Positions 18,377-27,805 of a stretch of DNA of 43,234 nt are shown here, in pieces. The notes under the pieces are model-generated. The model did no database searches, had not been told where the DNA came from, and saw only the letters and a program-made list of their open reading frames with translations. The DNA is from Desulfobacteraceae bacterium (GTDB lineage Bacteria; Desulfobacterota; Desulfobacteria; Desulfobacterales; Desulfosalsimonadaceae). The stretch is taken from NCBI GenBank assembly GCA_011390415.1, contig JAABSL010000313.1, positions 1 through 43,234 of the forward strand, in the 5' to 3' direction. The stretch's first letter is position 1. Each line of letters opens with the position of its first letter. The position numbers and the translations under genes were made by a program.

Positions 18377-19546
18377 CTAAAGATTAATGGGTTTGGGCCG
18401 CATAGCTTCAGGGGCCTGTCTTAAAAAATACTGGTCCGTCATGCCGGCAATAAAATCCCTGACATGTTCCTCCGGGCTGTGGATTGCCATATATTTATCC
18501 GACATGCCTTCAAGGAAGTTTTTAAAAACCGGCGAATCGGATTTTTGCGTTCTGATATCTTCTAAAAACCGCTCAAACAGGAACGTGTAAAGGGTTTCGA
18601 TATTTTTCAATTCCCCTTTGATTCGCTGATTCATGTATATTCGTTCATAATTGAATTGTTTCAATTGTTTTAATGCCGCCGAGACTTCCGGGCTGAACGA
18701 AATATACGGTTTTTCATAACTGTTTAAAATGATATCCGTAACCAGAGAGTAAACAATTTTGCCGTTGGTATCCCCCAGGCAGCCGACACTTTCCCGGGGC
18801 AGGTCGCAACGCCGGATAAGGCCCAGCCGGATAGCGTCTTCAATATCCCTGCCGATATAGCTGACCGTATCTGAAAATCGCACCACACACCCTTCCATGG
18901 TCATGGGAATCAGACGCACGGGGTTACCGGATTTCTTTTGTTCGATTTCCGCTTCATGGTCTGAAAAATTTTTCCCGGCAGCCGGCGCCACCCGCTGGTT
19001 GTGGATTTCGCCGTCGTGGCACAAGATGCCGTCGATGGTCTGGAGGCACAAATTCCAGCCGCGGCCTTTGCGCTCCACTTTGTCCAGAAATTGCACGCTC
19101 TGCACGTTGTGGTGAAAGCGGCCGATATTCAATGAATTGCAGAGCGCTGACAACATTCTTTCCCCGTCATGACCAAACGGCGGATGTCCCACATCATGGC
19201 CGATGGCAATGGCTTCAATCAGGTCTTCATTTAATCCGAGAAACCGGCCGATGGTTCTGGCCACTTTGGAAACCAGCTGAACATGGAGCATCCGGTGAGT
19301 GATATGATCATTTTTGACCAGGTAAAAAACCTGGGTTTTATCGATATACCGGGTATAGGCCATGGAATTGATGATGCGGTCCACATCTACTGAAAAATTC
19401 TGCCGGTAATCAGTGGCCAGCCGTTTTTCCGGCAACCTTCGCATTCCGCCAATGCTCTTTGTGGCATAACCGGCGAGCAGATCCGTCTCCCGGTGATCCA
19501 GAACTCCCCTTAATTTTTCCAGGGAGTCTTTGCTATATTTCGCCAT
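18377..19546 (-). CDS. dGTPase-like HD domain phosphohydrolase
   Basis: 389 aa; NDHITHRMLHVQLVSKVARTIGRFLGLNEDLIEAIAIGHDVGHPPFGHDGERML. Confidence 0.9.
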   Translation of the reverse strand: MAKYSKDSLEKLRGVLDHRETDLLAGYATKSIGGMRRLPEKRLATDYRQNFSVDVDRIINSMAYTRYIDKTQVFYLVKNDHITHRMLHVQLVSKVARTIGRFLGLNEDLIEAIAIGHDVGHPPFGHDGERMLSALCNSLNIGRFHHNVQSVQFLDKVERKGRGWNLCLQTIDGILCHDGEIHNQRVAPAAGKNFSDHEAEIEQKKSGNPVRLIPMTMEGCVVRFSDTVSYIGRDIEDAIRLGLIRRCDLPRESVGCLGDTNGKIVYSLVTDIILNSYEKPYISFSPEVSAALKQLKQFNYERIYMNQRIKGELKNIETLYTFLFERFLEDIRTQKSDSPVFKNFLEGMSDKYMAIHSPEEHVRDFIAGMTDQYFLRQAPEAMRPKPINL

Positions 19547-20315
19547 TGCGGATCATTGCCTCCATCATTTGATAATAATCCAGACCGGCCTGCTTAAAAC
19601 CGGCCTTGCCGTATTTCATGTTGGCTTCCAGAACATAAAACTGATTCTGGTGTTCACAAATATCGATGCCCACATCATTCCACCCGCAGCCTTTTGCCGT
19701 ATCCAGGGCAAGGGCCAGCGCTTTTTCAGGAATATCATCAAACGTAATCTTAGCCCCGTGTTCCACATTGCTTCTGAATTCCCCCGGTGCATTTATCCGC
19801 CAATATGCATGGACAATGCGATGACCAATAATAACCACCCGGAGATCTCTGTCAATCGGCAGGTATTGCTGAATATAGGCAACTTTTGTCAGGTTGCAGT
19901 ATTGCTCAAGTGCTTCCTGATTGCAGATTAAAAACACCCCGCGGCCCAAAGCGGACCCCCGGGGGATTTTTGCGATAAACGGAAAACTGAAATAAGATAA
20001 GATCTTTTCCCGTTTAGTTCTGGCATAAAAGGTCCGGGTGGCCGGATGGGGAATTTTCCGCAGTTTAAATAATGCGGTCTGCTTGATTTTATCCTGGGCA
20101 AACCGGTAGGTATGCACACTGGGAAATATTTTTTTTCCCATGGCAGCAAACATGTCCGCGTAAAATGATGACGGATAATAAATCCTGTCGGAATTGCTGA
20201 TCAGGGATTTTTCTTCGGTGGTGTAATCTGAAAAATTCGGGTGAACCCCCAGCGTGATAACATTGCGGCAGGGCTTCAGCCGGGCTTCCAGTGCAATGAC
20301 CGTTGGAGGCTTCAT
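19533..20315 (-). CDS. ATP-grasp domain protein (RimK-like)
   Basis: 260 aa; FPFIAKIPRGSALGRGVFLI...YIQQYLPIDRDLRVVIIGHRIVHAYWRINAPGEFRSNVEHGA...DVGIDICEHQNQFYVLEANMKYG. Confidence 0.85.
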   Translation of the reverse strand: MKPPTVIALEARLKPCRNVITLGVHPNFSDYTTEEKSLISNSDRIYYPSSFYADMFAAMGKKIFPSVHTYRFAQDKIKQTALFKLRKIPHPATRTFYARTKREKILSYFSFPFIAKIPRGSALGRGVFLICNQEALEQYCNLTKVAYIQQYLPIDRDLRVVIIGHRIVHAYWRINAPGEFRSNVEHGAKITFDDIPEKALALALDTAKGCGWNDVGIDICEHQNQFYVLEANMKYGKAGFKQAGLDYYQMMEAMIRNGEI

Positions 20316-21104
20316 TTAATCCATCGGCGTGATTTCAAACATGTCCGGCCGCAGGTCAATATCCACCCATTGCCGGTCAACGGTAAAACAAAATCCCTGG
20401 TTTTCCGCATTCTCAATTTCGACGAAAAAAGGAACAGACTTTCCGTCAACCGTTCTGATATCATTTAACGTGGCCTGATATATTTTATCTCCCCACTTGA
20501 ATATTTCCACCTTTTCAATCACAGACCCCTTAAAAAATATTTTTTCCACCACCCCCAGCCAGGTTTTTTTGAAAATCAGCACACACCGGTCGTTTTTCCC
20601 GGCCTGCTCTCCGGCCGTTTCCCCGCATTGCTCGAAAGAGATCGCATCATGTTCATAAACCGGAATACCGCCGGCCAGCAAGTCGATCACCTCGCTGGCT
20701 CTGATCGAAACGCCGGTAACCGGCTCCAGGTTTGGATCCGTACTTTTTTTCCGGTATATCTGTTCATCCATATGGGAGAAAAAAAGGTAGTGGTTCCCGT
20801 CAAAAATAAATTTTGCCACCGGCTGGCCGGGAAGCCCTAAAAATTCGATACGAAGCCGGCCATCCGCCGTCCCCAGCCAGGCTGCCCGGGATGTCCGTGA
20901 CAGGCCGCGATCCCGGATCCGGATCCGGCCAATCCCTTTAAACGATTGCACGGCCGCGTTTTTCTGTTCAATGAGTGACAGCAGACGATCGACCCGGGGC
21001 GGGGCGCCTTGAAACGAAAAATCAGCGTCTTTTCCGACGATACTATAACAGGCCGGCAGCCAGGTAAGGGCCAAAAAAAAAGCAACCCAGGCGGTAACTC
21101 TCAT
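20316..21104 (-). CDS. LolB/DUF4292-like outer-membrane lipoprotein
   Basis: 262 aa; signal with ...TWLPACYS lipobox-like; VDRLLSLIEQKNAAVQSFKGIGRIRIRDRG. Confidence 0.65.
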   Translation of the reverse strand: MRVTAWVAFFLALTWLPACYSIVGKDADFSFQGAPPRVDRLLSLIEQKNAAVQSFKGIGRIRIRDRGLSRTSRAAWLGTADGRLRIEFLGLPGQPVAKFIFDGNHYLFFSHMDEQIYRKKSTDPNLEPVTGVSIRASEVIDLLAGGIPVYEHDAISFEQCGETAGEQAGKNDRCVLIFKKTWLGVVEKIFFKGSVIEKVEIFKWGDKIYQATLNDIRTVDGKSVPFFVEIENAENQGFCFTVDRQWVDIDLRPDMFEITPMD

Positions 21105-21109
21105 CCGGC

Positions 21110-22867
21110 TTAATATCCCTCGGGCTGAAGAAATTCAATTTTTTCCCGCAGTTTTTCCTGATCTTCTTCCCTGTCTTCTTTTTCAAGTGCCTGCTTATAA
21201 TATTCAAGGGCTTTTTCGGGATTATCCATCCGGTGATACACATCACCCAAATGCTCAAGAACCACAGGATCATCCGGAATCAATTCTACTGCCCGCTGAA
21301 GCTGCAGCAAGGCTTCCTCCAGAAGCCCCTTTTTAAAATAAACCCATCCCAGGCTGTCGATGATGTAGCCGTTATCCGGTTTCTGTTCCAATGCCTTTTT
21401 AATCATGGCTTCGGCTTCATCCAGTTTTATGCCTTTGTCCGCATAGGTATACCCCAGATAATTCAATGCATCCGCATGCTCCGGATTCAGCTCAAGCACT
21501 GCTTTCATCTGTTCGACCGCCAGATCGGTTTTATCCTGCCGGTCATAAATAACACCGAGCTCAAACAACAGGTCGGCATTTTCCGGATCAATCAAAAGCC
21601 CTTCTTTGATCAGTTCAACCGCTTCTTCGATCATTTCCTTTTCTTTATAAAAAGAACTCAAATAAGGGATCAATGAAAGCTTTTCCGAATCCGCAACTTG
21701 GGTCATGCCATCTTCCAGCACCGCGATACCCGAATCAAAGTCATTATTATTATAATAAATAATGGCCATGTGGATCAGCGCATTTTCATAAAACCGGGTA
21801 TCCGGCCGGATCTTTTTAAAATTTTCAAGGGCCAGTTCCGTATTTTCTTTTTCATAATGAACAATCGCTGTTGCATAAGCGATCTCGGAACTTTCCGGCG
21901 CACCCGCCGACATGCCCTTTAAAACAATAATCGCATCATCGACGCGTTTCTGAAGAATCAGATATTGCAATACCGTGCCGATAACATTGGGATCATTTAT
22001 ACTTCGCCTGCCCAGATCCTTTAAAATGGATTTTGATTTTTCTTTGTCTTTTTTATTGTACAACAATCCCAGTTCAATGGCGGAAATGATATTGTCCGGA
22101 TTCCGCTCAAGGATATCCTGGTACATTTCTATTATTTTTTTGTCCTGGCCGGTTAACCGATAGAGCTTAATAAGTTCCAGACGGGCCTCATCCAGAGACG
22201 GTGAAAGTTCCAGCGCCTTGTAAAACGATTCTTCGGCCTTGTCGTAATCTCCTCTCACCCCGTAAATCTCTCCGGTATAATAATGCCCCACATAATTATC
22301 CGGAAAGAGCCCGAGCATTTTTTCAAAAATACGAAACGCGTTGTCCATATCGCCTTCTGAAAAATACATTTTCCCCAGGATCTGATAAACACTTTTGCGT
22401 TCCGGATCTATTTCAAGAACCTTTTCATAAATCGGTTTAACGTCTGCCGCTTTATCTATAGTTCGCCGGATGGTGGCGGACATCAGCAGGGCGTCCACCG
22501 AATCCGGCTGCTGTTCAAGAATCATTTCCACAACGGCCAGGGCATTTTCATTTTCTTTCTTGTGAAGATACAAGACGGCCAGCTCTTTTTTTAGATATAC
22601 TGATTCCGGATCATTCTCGATGGCCATTTTTAAGAGATCAATCGCTGATTCCAGATCTCCGCGGCCTTTTGAAAGTTCTGATTCCATAAACAGATAATAG
22701 CTGTCGTCCGGCCCCGAGATCTCCTGATCCGCCGGCGATTTTATTCTCATTTCGGCCTCATAAAAATCAACTGAAGGACCTTTGGATTGAACTTTTTGAA
22801 GTCCGCACCCGCCCAGAAAAAACACACAAAAGATTAAAACAGCGAACGTACCTATCAATTTATTCAT
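21110..22867 (-). CDS. TPR-repeat lipoprotein
   Basis: MNKLIGTFAVLIFCVFFLGGCGLQ lipoprotein signal (internal Met of ORF 21110..22942), then many TPR motifs. Confidence 0.88.
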   Translation of the reverse strand: MNKLIGTFAVLIFCVFFLGGCGLQKVQSKGPSVDFYEAEMRIKSPADQEISGPDDSYYLFMESELSKGRGDLESAIDLLKMAIENDPESVYLKKELAVLYLHKKENENALAVVEMILEQQPDSVDALLMSATIRRTIDKAADVKPIYEKVLEIDPERKSVYQILGKMYFSEGDMDNAFRIFEKMLGLFPDNYVGHYYTGEIYGVRGDYDKAEESFYKALELSPSLDEARLELIKLYRLTGQDKKIIEMYQDILERNPDNIISAIELGLLYNKKDKEKSKSILKDLGRRSINDPNVIGTVLQYLILQKRVDDAIIVLKGMSAGAPESSEIAYATAIVHYEKENTELALENFKKIRPDTRFYENALIHMAIIYYNNNDFDSGIAVLEDGMTQVADSEKLSLIPYLSSFYKEKEMIEEAVELIKEGLLIDPENADLLFELGVIYDRQDKTDLAVEQMKAVLELNPEHADALNYLGYTYADKGIKLDEAEAMIKKALEQKPDNGYIIDSLGWVYFKKGLLEEALLQLQRAVELIPDDPVVLEHLGDVYHRMDNPEKALEYYKQALEKEDREEDQEKLREKIEFLQPEGY

Positions 22868-22925
22868 TTTTTTGTTCCGATTTGCGCGATGAAAATTTTT
22901 ATTTCTGCCTGAGTTAAGCCCGGGT

Positions 22926-23972
22926 CTATTCATATAAGTCAAAATCAGGGATCTCGTCTTTGAAGAATGTCTTCATTTTTTTTATTATATTTTTTTCCAG
23001 CTGGCGCACCCGCTCTCTTGATATATTGTATTTATCACCAATATCCTGAAGGGTTAACGGCGTGTCCGTAAATATCCGTTTATCAAATATTTCAAGCTCC
23101 CGCTCTGCCAGTTGTTTCCGAAAGGTCGCCACATTTTCCTGTAAAAGGGTTTCAATTTCTTTTTTGGCGACCTGGCTCTCAACAGAGACCGCTTCCGAAC
23201 TCAGAAACTCCCCTCTTTCCGTATCCGAATCTTCTTTCAGCGGGGCGTCCAGCGAAACATCCCAACCGTCAAGCCGCTGGTCCATCTCCATCACCTCTTT
23301 TTCAGAAACCCCCAACCGGTCGGACAACAGCTGGGTGTGGGGAACAAAACCCTCGTCAATGAGTTTTTGTTTTTCCTTTTTCAGCTTGAAAAAAAGCTTC
23401 CGCTGCCCCTGGGTGGTTCCGATTTTGACCAGCCGCCAGTTGTCCATTATAAATTTCAGGATATAGGCTTTTATCCAGAAGGAAGCATAATAAGAAAACT
23501 TCACATTTTTATACGGATCAAATTTCTGGACCGCCTGCATCAGCCCGATATTGCCTTCCTGAATAAGATCCAGAAGGTTCTGCATCCACACCCGCTGAAA
23601 CTCTAAGGCGATCTTCACCACCAGCCTTAAATTAGACGTCGCCATAATAAACGCTGCGTCCGAGTCACCTTCTTCAGTAATTCTTCTGCCCAGTTCTATT
23701 TCCTCTTCCCGGGTAAGAAGCCGGTATTGATTAATTTCAGCCAGATACCGCTGAAGCGGGTCATATTCAACAAGACTTTTATCCGCGCCGGTTCTTGCAC
23801 CCGATTTTTGCTGAGCCGCTAAATTATTAATTTCCGGATTTTTTTCCTTCTTTTCACCCGTGTCTTTTTTCTTGTTTTTCGGGTTTTTCTTTGGCGAATT
23901 TTCGACTTTCGGGTCTTTGGCAACCGTTTTCTTATTTTTTTTCTTTGTATCACTCATTATGATATCAACCAT
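22926..23972 (-). CDS. rpoH: RNA polymerase sigma-32 (RpoH-like) factor
   Basis: Sigma70 regions 2-4; RpoH-box-like QRKLFFKLKKEKQ; DPLQRYLAEINQYRLLTREEEIELGRRI; ISRERVRQLEKNIIKKMK. Start may instead be the internal MSDTKKK Met. Confidence 0.9.
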   Translation of the reverse strand: MVDIIMSDTKKKNKKTVAKDPKVENSPKKNPKNKKKDTGEKKEKNPEINNLAAQQKSGARTGADKSLVEYDPLQRYLAEINQYRLLTREEEIELGRRITEEGDSDAAFIMATSNLRLVVKIALEFQRVWMQNLLDLIQEGNIGLMQAVQKFDPYKNVKFSYYASFWIKAYILKFIMDNWRLVKIGTTQGQRKLFFKLKKEKQKLIDEGFVPHTQLLSDRLGVSEKEVMEMDQRLDGWDVSLDAPLKEDSDTERGEFLSSEAVSVESQVAKKEIETLLQENVATFRKQLAERELEIFDKRIFTDTPLTLQDIGDKYNISRERVRQLEKNIIKKMKTFFKDEIPDFDLYE

Positions 23973-24261
23973 TAAATTTTAATATTTCAAATTATTATGG
24001 GCAGACAAATGATTTTTAAAAATCCTGCATGTCACCGCAAATTGCAATTTTTAAATATATCCTTTTAAATTATTACTGAATTTATATTACAATGGGTATA
24101 AGGATAAATTACAAGAAGCAATTATTAAATTTACAATTCAAAACTCATATTTTTCAATCACATTTAAGTCATATTTCCATGGGCCGATAATGTAATTTTT
24201 ATATTATATTAGATATGGACAAAAAAAACAAACCATGTTAGTTACTTTTTTTTATAAAAAT

Positions 24262-24338
<77 letters not shown>

Positions 24339-24345
24339 TAATATC

Positions 24346-24380
24346 AAAGGCTTGTGAAAAACCATCACAAGCCTTTTTTA
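24346..24380 (+). terminator. Rho-independent terminator after tRNA-Arg
   Basis: Perfect 12-bp stem AAAGGCTTGTGA / TCACAAGCCTTT with 7-nt loop followed by T-rich tail. Confidence 0.9.
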
Positions 24381-24796
24381 TTTTTACGGGCGTTGGGCCA
24401 ACATTGTACCAATTTGAATTTTTCAATGCGGTGGCAGCGCGGCCGCCCATTCAGCAATATAACTGACGGGCATTAAGTTGAAGCGGTCCCGGTTCTGCCA
24501 GAATTTTCCCTGTTACAAAAAAAGCGATTTGTCGATTGATTTTTCATAGGCCGCTGCTTTGGTGATTTTACCCTCCAGATGCAAACCCGTTGCATATATT
24601 TTCAAACTTTGCGCAATCGCTGGTAGTATTTGACAAAATCGCCGGCTTCTTTTATTAAAATGACAATCCTGCAACACGAAAAATGCCACAAAACAAACGA
24701 TTTCTTTATTATAGGTTCATTCTTTTGGGTTGCATACTTCAAGACTGATACTTCAGCATTAACACTTTTGTTTTCATATTTTACGGAGGGAACCAC

Positions 24797-25588
24797 ATGG
24801 CTTACAATAACATAATTTTTGAAATCACCGATCAGATTGCCACCATCACCATTAACCGCCCCAAAGCATTAAATGCACTCAACACGGAAGTTTTAAATGA
24901 ATTGCTTCACGCGGTTGAGTCGGTGGCCGCTGATGAAGAGATCCGGGTTCTGATTCTCACGGGCAGCGGTGAGAAAGCGTTTGTTGCCGGAGCAGACATA
25001 GCGGAACTGGCCGAGCTGAACAGTCTTGGCGCCAAATTTTTTGCCGTTACCGGTCACAAGACCATGGATGCGATTGGGTCCCTCGCGATTCCCGTGATTG
25101 CGGCGGTTAACGGTTTTGCCCTGGGCGGCGGGCTGGAACTGGCGCTTTCGTGTGATTTTATGTATGCATCTGAAAATGCCAAATTCGGGCTTCCGGAAAT
25201 CACGCTGGGCATTATCCCCGGCTTCGGGGGCACCCAGCGCCTTTCGCGCATCATAGGGAAAAACCGGGCCAAAGAAATGATTTTTACCGGCAAAATGATT
25301 TCCGCACAAGAAGCCGCGCAAATGGGATTTGTTAATCAGGTGGTGCCGGCGGAAACACTCATGGAAACGGTCAGAAAAACCGCTTCGGCCATGGCATCCA
25401 AAGGAAAGTTTTCCTTAAATCAGGCCAAGCAGACAATCAATCAGGGGCTGGATGTGGATCTGCAGACCGGTTGCCGCATGGAAATTGATGCATTTGCTTT
25501 GTGCCTTTCCAGTGAAGACGCCGCCGAAGGCACCCGGGCGTTTCTGGAAAAACGCAAACCGGCTTTTAAAGGGAAATTAAAAGGCTAA
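24797..25588 (+). CDS. Enoyl-CoA hydratase/crotonase (3-hydroxybutyryl-CoA dehydratase-like)
   Basis: 263 aa; AGADIAELAEL, VNGFALGGGLELALSCDF, GLPEITLGIIPGFGGTQRL; SD-like GGAGGG upstream. Confidence 0.95.
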   Translation: MAYNNIIFEITDQIATITINRPKALNALNTEVLNELLHAVESVAADEEIRVLILTGSGEKAFVAGADIAELAELNSLGAKFFAVTGHKTMDAIGSLAIPVIAAVNGFALGGGLELALSCDFMYASENAKFGLPEITLGIIPGFGGTQRLSRIIGKNRAKEMIFTGKMISAQEAAQMGFVNQVVPAETLMETVRKTASAMASKGKFSLNQAKQTINQGLDVDLQTGCRMEIDAFALCLSSEDAAEGTRAFLEKRKPAFKGKLKG

Positions 25589-25597
25589 ACTTTTCAC

Positions 25598-25625
25598 TTG
25601 ACTTATTTCATTGTAACAATTTAAT
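25598..25625 (+). promoter_or_regulatory. Candidate sigma70-type promoter for the paaK operon leader
   Basis: TTGACT (25598-25603), 16-nt spacer, TTTAAT (25620-25625); an alternative TATAAT lies at 25638-25643. Confidence 0.35.
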
Positions 25626-25680
25626 TGTATTGTAAATTATAATATAATTAAAATTAATTCAAACCGGCTGAATCCGATTA

Positions 25681-25737
25681 ATGAAAAGTTTTGATCCCAA
25701 AAAACGCCTCATGGTAATTTTTTACTTTTTTAAATAG
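25681..25737 (+). CDS. Candidate leader peptide MKSFDPKKRLMVIFYFFK (18 aa)
   Basis: ATG AAA AGT TTT GAT CCC AAA AAA CGC CTC ATG GTA ATT TTT TAC TTT TTT AAA TAG; a Phe-Tyr-Phe-Phe run lies upstream of paired segments and an intrinsic terminator. No clear Shine-Dalgarno. Confidence 0.4.
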   Translation: MKSFDPKKRLMVIFYFFK

Positions 25738-25816
25738 TCTTCCCATGGGGCGTCAGTAAACCAGATACTGAACTTCACTTACCGCTATGGGGAGACGGAT
25801 AATGCACCCCTGTGGC
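25704..25816 (+). promoter_or_regulatory. Candidate attenuator/structured leader RNA (alternative hairpins)
   Basis: ACGCCTCATGG (25704-25714) pairs with CCATGGGGCGT (25743-25753); TCAGTA/TACTGA hairpin 25753-25771; GCTATGGGG (25784-25792) pairs with CCCCTGTGGC (25807-25816), which can alternatively pair with CCATGGGG (25743-25750). Confidence 0.45.
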
Positions 25817-25824
25817 AAATATTC

Positions 25825-25864
25825 AAAAAGGCTGTGGGGCTTATCACCTACAGCCTTTTTTTTT
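25825..25864 (+). terminator. Intrinsic terminator in the leader upstream of paaK
   Basis: AAAAAGGCTGTGGGGCTTATCACCTACAGCCTTTTTTTTT: GGCTGTGGG/CCTACAGCC stem with flanking A/T tracts, about 100 nt before the paaK ATG. Confidence 0.85.
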
Positions 25865-25961
25865 AAACCCGGGTTGAGCGTTTCAAATTTTGAAATAATT
25901 ATTTTTATATCTAATATTCAACATGTTGTTCAAAGGAAAAATGTGATGGAAGGAGGCAAGG

Positions 25962-27263
25962 ATGATTTTCAATATTGAATACGAGACAATGCCCAGAGAA
26001 GCGCTCGAATCCATTCAGCTCAAGCGGCTCCAGGCGGTTCTTTCCCATGTATACGCAACCGTCCCTTTTTATAAAAAAAAGCTCGATGACGCCGGCATTC
26101 TGCCCGGAGACATCAGAACACTGAAAGATCTGCAACGCATCCCCTTTACCACGAAACAGGATTTAAGGGACAATTATCCGTTTGGCATGTTTGCCGTGCC
26201 CATGGAAAACGTGGTTCGTATTCATGCTTCCTCCGGGACCACCGGCCAGCCAACGGTGGTCGGCTATACGGCACGGGATATTGATACCTGGGCCGAACTG
26301 ATGGCCCGGGCGCTTTCTTCCGCCGGCGCCACCCGCGGCGATATTATCCATAATGCATACGGATACGGCCTTTTTACCGGCGGCCTGGGTGTGCATTACG
26401 GCGCGGAAAAACTCGGGGCCTCCGTCATTCCGGTCTCCGGCGGCAATACCAAGCGCCAGGCCATTATCATGAGAGACTTCAAGCCCACCATTTTAACCGC
26501 CACCCCGTCTTACACCCTTCATCTGGCGGAAGCCGCGGAAGAAATGGGTATTTCATTCAAGGATCTGCATTTCAAGGCCGGTATTTTCGGCGCGGAACCC
26601 TGGTCCGAGGATATGCGGGAAGAAATCGAACAAAAACTGAATATGGATGCCTTAGACATCTACGGCCTCAGTGAAGTGATGGGCCCCGGCGTTTCCATTG
26701 AATGCCGGGAAGCCAAAAAAGGACTCCATATTTTCGAAGATCATTTCATTCCTGAAATCATTCATCCGGAAACCGGAGAAGTTCTGCCCTACGGGGAGGT
26801 CGGGGAACTGGTATTCACCACCATCACCAAGGAAGCCTTTCCCATCATTCGCTACCGGACAAGAGATATCACCAAATTAAATCCCGAGCCGTGTATTTGC
26901 GGCCGGACCCATGTCCGTATGGACAAGGTCAGCGGCCGTTCCGACGACATGCTGATCATCCGGGGGGTCAATGTCTTCCCGTCCCAGATTGAAAGTGTGC
27001 TCATGCAGATTGATGGGGTGGAACCCCATTACCAGCTTGTTGTCGACCGAATAGACAACCTTGACACATTAACCGTACGTGTGGAAGTCGGAGAACAGTT
27101 GTTTTCCGATGAAGTCAAAAAGTTGCAGGCCCTTGAGAGTAAAATATCAAAAGATATCAAGGAAACATTCGGGATTTCCGCAAAAGTTCAACTTGCCGAG
27201 CCGAAATCCATAGCTCGCAGTGAAGGCAAGGCCACCCGGGTAATTGATAATCGTAAGATTTAA
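25962..27263 (+). CDS. paaK: Phenylacetate-CoA ligase (PaaK-like)
   Basis: 433 aa; [19 protein letters not shown]-binding motif; [17 protein letters not shown]; strong AGGAGG SD at 25951-25956. Confidence 0.92.
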   Translation: MIFNIEYETMPREALESIQLKRLQAVLSHVYATVPFYKKKLDDAGILPGDIRTLKDLQRIPFTTKQDLRDNYPFGMFAVPMENVVRIHASSGTTGQPTVVGYTARDIDTWAELMARALSSAGATRGDIIHNAYGYGLFTGGLGVHYGAEKLGASVIPVSGGNTKRQAIIMRDFKPTILTATPSYTLHLAEAAEEMGISFKDLHFKAGIFGAEPWSEDMREEIEQKLNMDALDIYGLSEVMGPGVSIECREAKKGLHIFEDHFIPEIIHPETGEVLPYGEVGELVFTTITKEAFPIIRYRTRDITKLNPEPCICGRTHVRMDKVSGRSDDMLIIRGVNVFPSQIESVLMQIDGVEPHYQLVVDRIDNLDTLTVRVEVGEQLFSDEVKKLQALESKISKDIKETFGISAKVQLAEPKSIARSEGKATRVIDNRKI

Positions 27264-27290
27264 TAATTGTTTTGGTAAAGGAGGACGTCC

Positions 27291-27722
27291 ATGCAAGCCG
27301 AACAGATATCCATATTTATTGAAAACAAAGCAGGCCGCTTATCCGATGTCACCGGCATACTGGCCCAGGCGAAGATTAATATCCGGGCCCTGGCCGTGGC
27401 CGATACGTCCGATTTCGGTGTATTGCGGTTGATTGTCAACGACAATGCAAAAGCGGAAGAAGCCCTTAAAAATTCAGGATTTACCGTCCGGAAAACACGG
27501 GTGGTTGCCGTAAAAGTAGACGACAACCCCGGCGGGCTCCACAATATTCTCAATATCCTTAAAAACGCCGGAATCAATGTGGAGTATATGTATGCATTCA
27601 TCCAGCAGAGCGGGGATAAGGCCATCATGATTTTCAGGTTTGACCAGACGGAAGAGGCGATAAACGTATTAATGGATAAGGGGGTCACCGTCATTGACGG
27701 GAAAACACTCAGCACCCTTTAA
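27291..27722 (+). CDS. Tandem ACT-domain protein
   Basis: 143 aa; ISIFIENKAGRLSDVTGILAQAKINIRAL and VKVDDNPGGLHNILNILKNAGINVEYMYAF: two ACT domains. Confidence 0.9.
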   Translation: MQAEQISIFIENKAGRLSDVTGILAQAKINIRALAVADTSDFGVLRLIVNDNAKAEEALKNSGFTVRKTRVVAVKVDDNPGGLHNILNILKNAGINVEYMYAFIQQSGDKAIMIFRFDQTEEAINVLMDKGVTVIDGKTLSTL

Positions 27723-27805
27723 AAATAAGGGATGCGGACACCATTGTTTAAGTATTTAAGAACAGGGGCAGCGTAACTTCTGCATGGATTAATTTTTTTA
27801 ATCAA

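Noticed and set aside
25704-25864. T-box riboswitch hypothesis for the paaK leader
   Set aside because: No AGGGUGGNACCGCG-type T-box antiterminator sequence is present.
25787-25978. 63-aa ORF overlapping the leader terminator
   Set aside because: Reads through the terminator hairpin and into the paaK ribosome-binding region; not coding-like.
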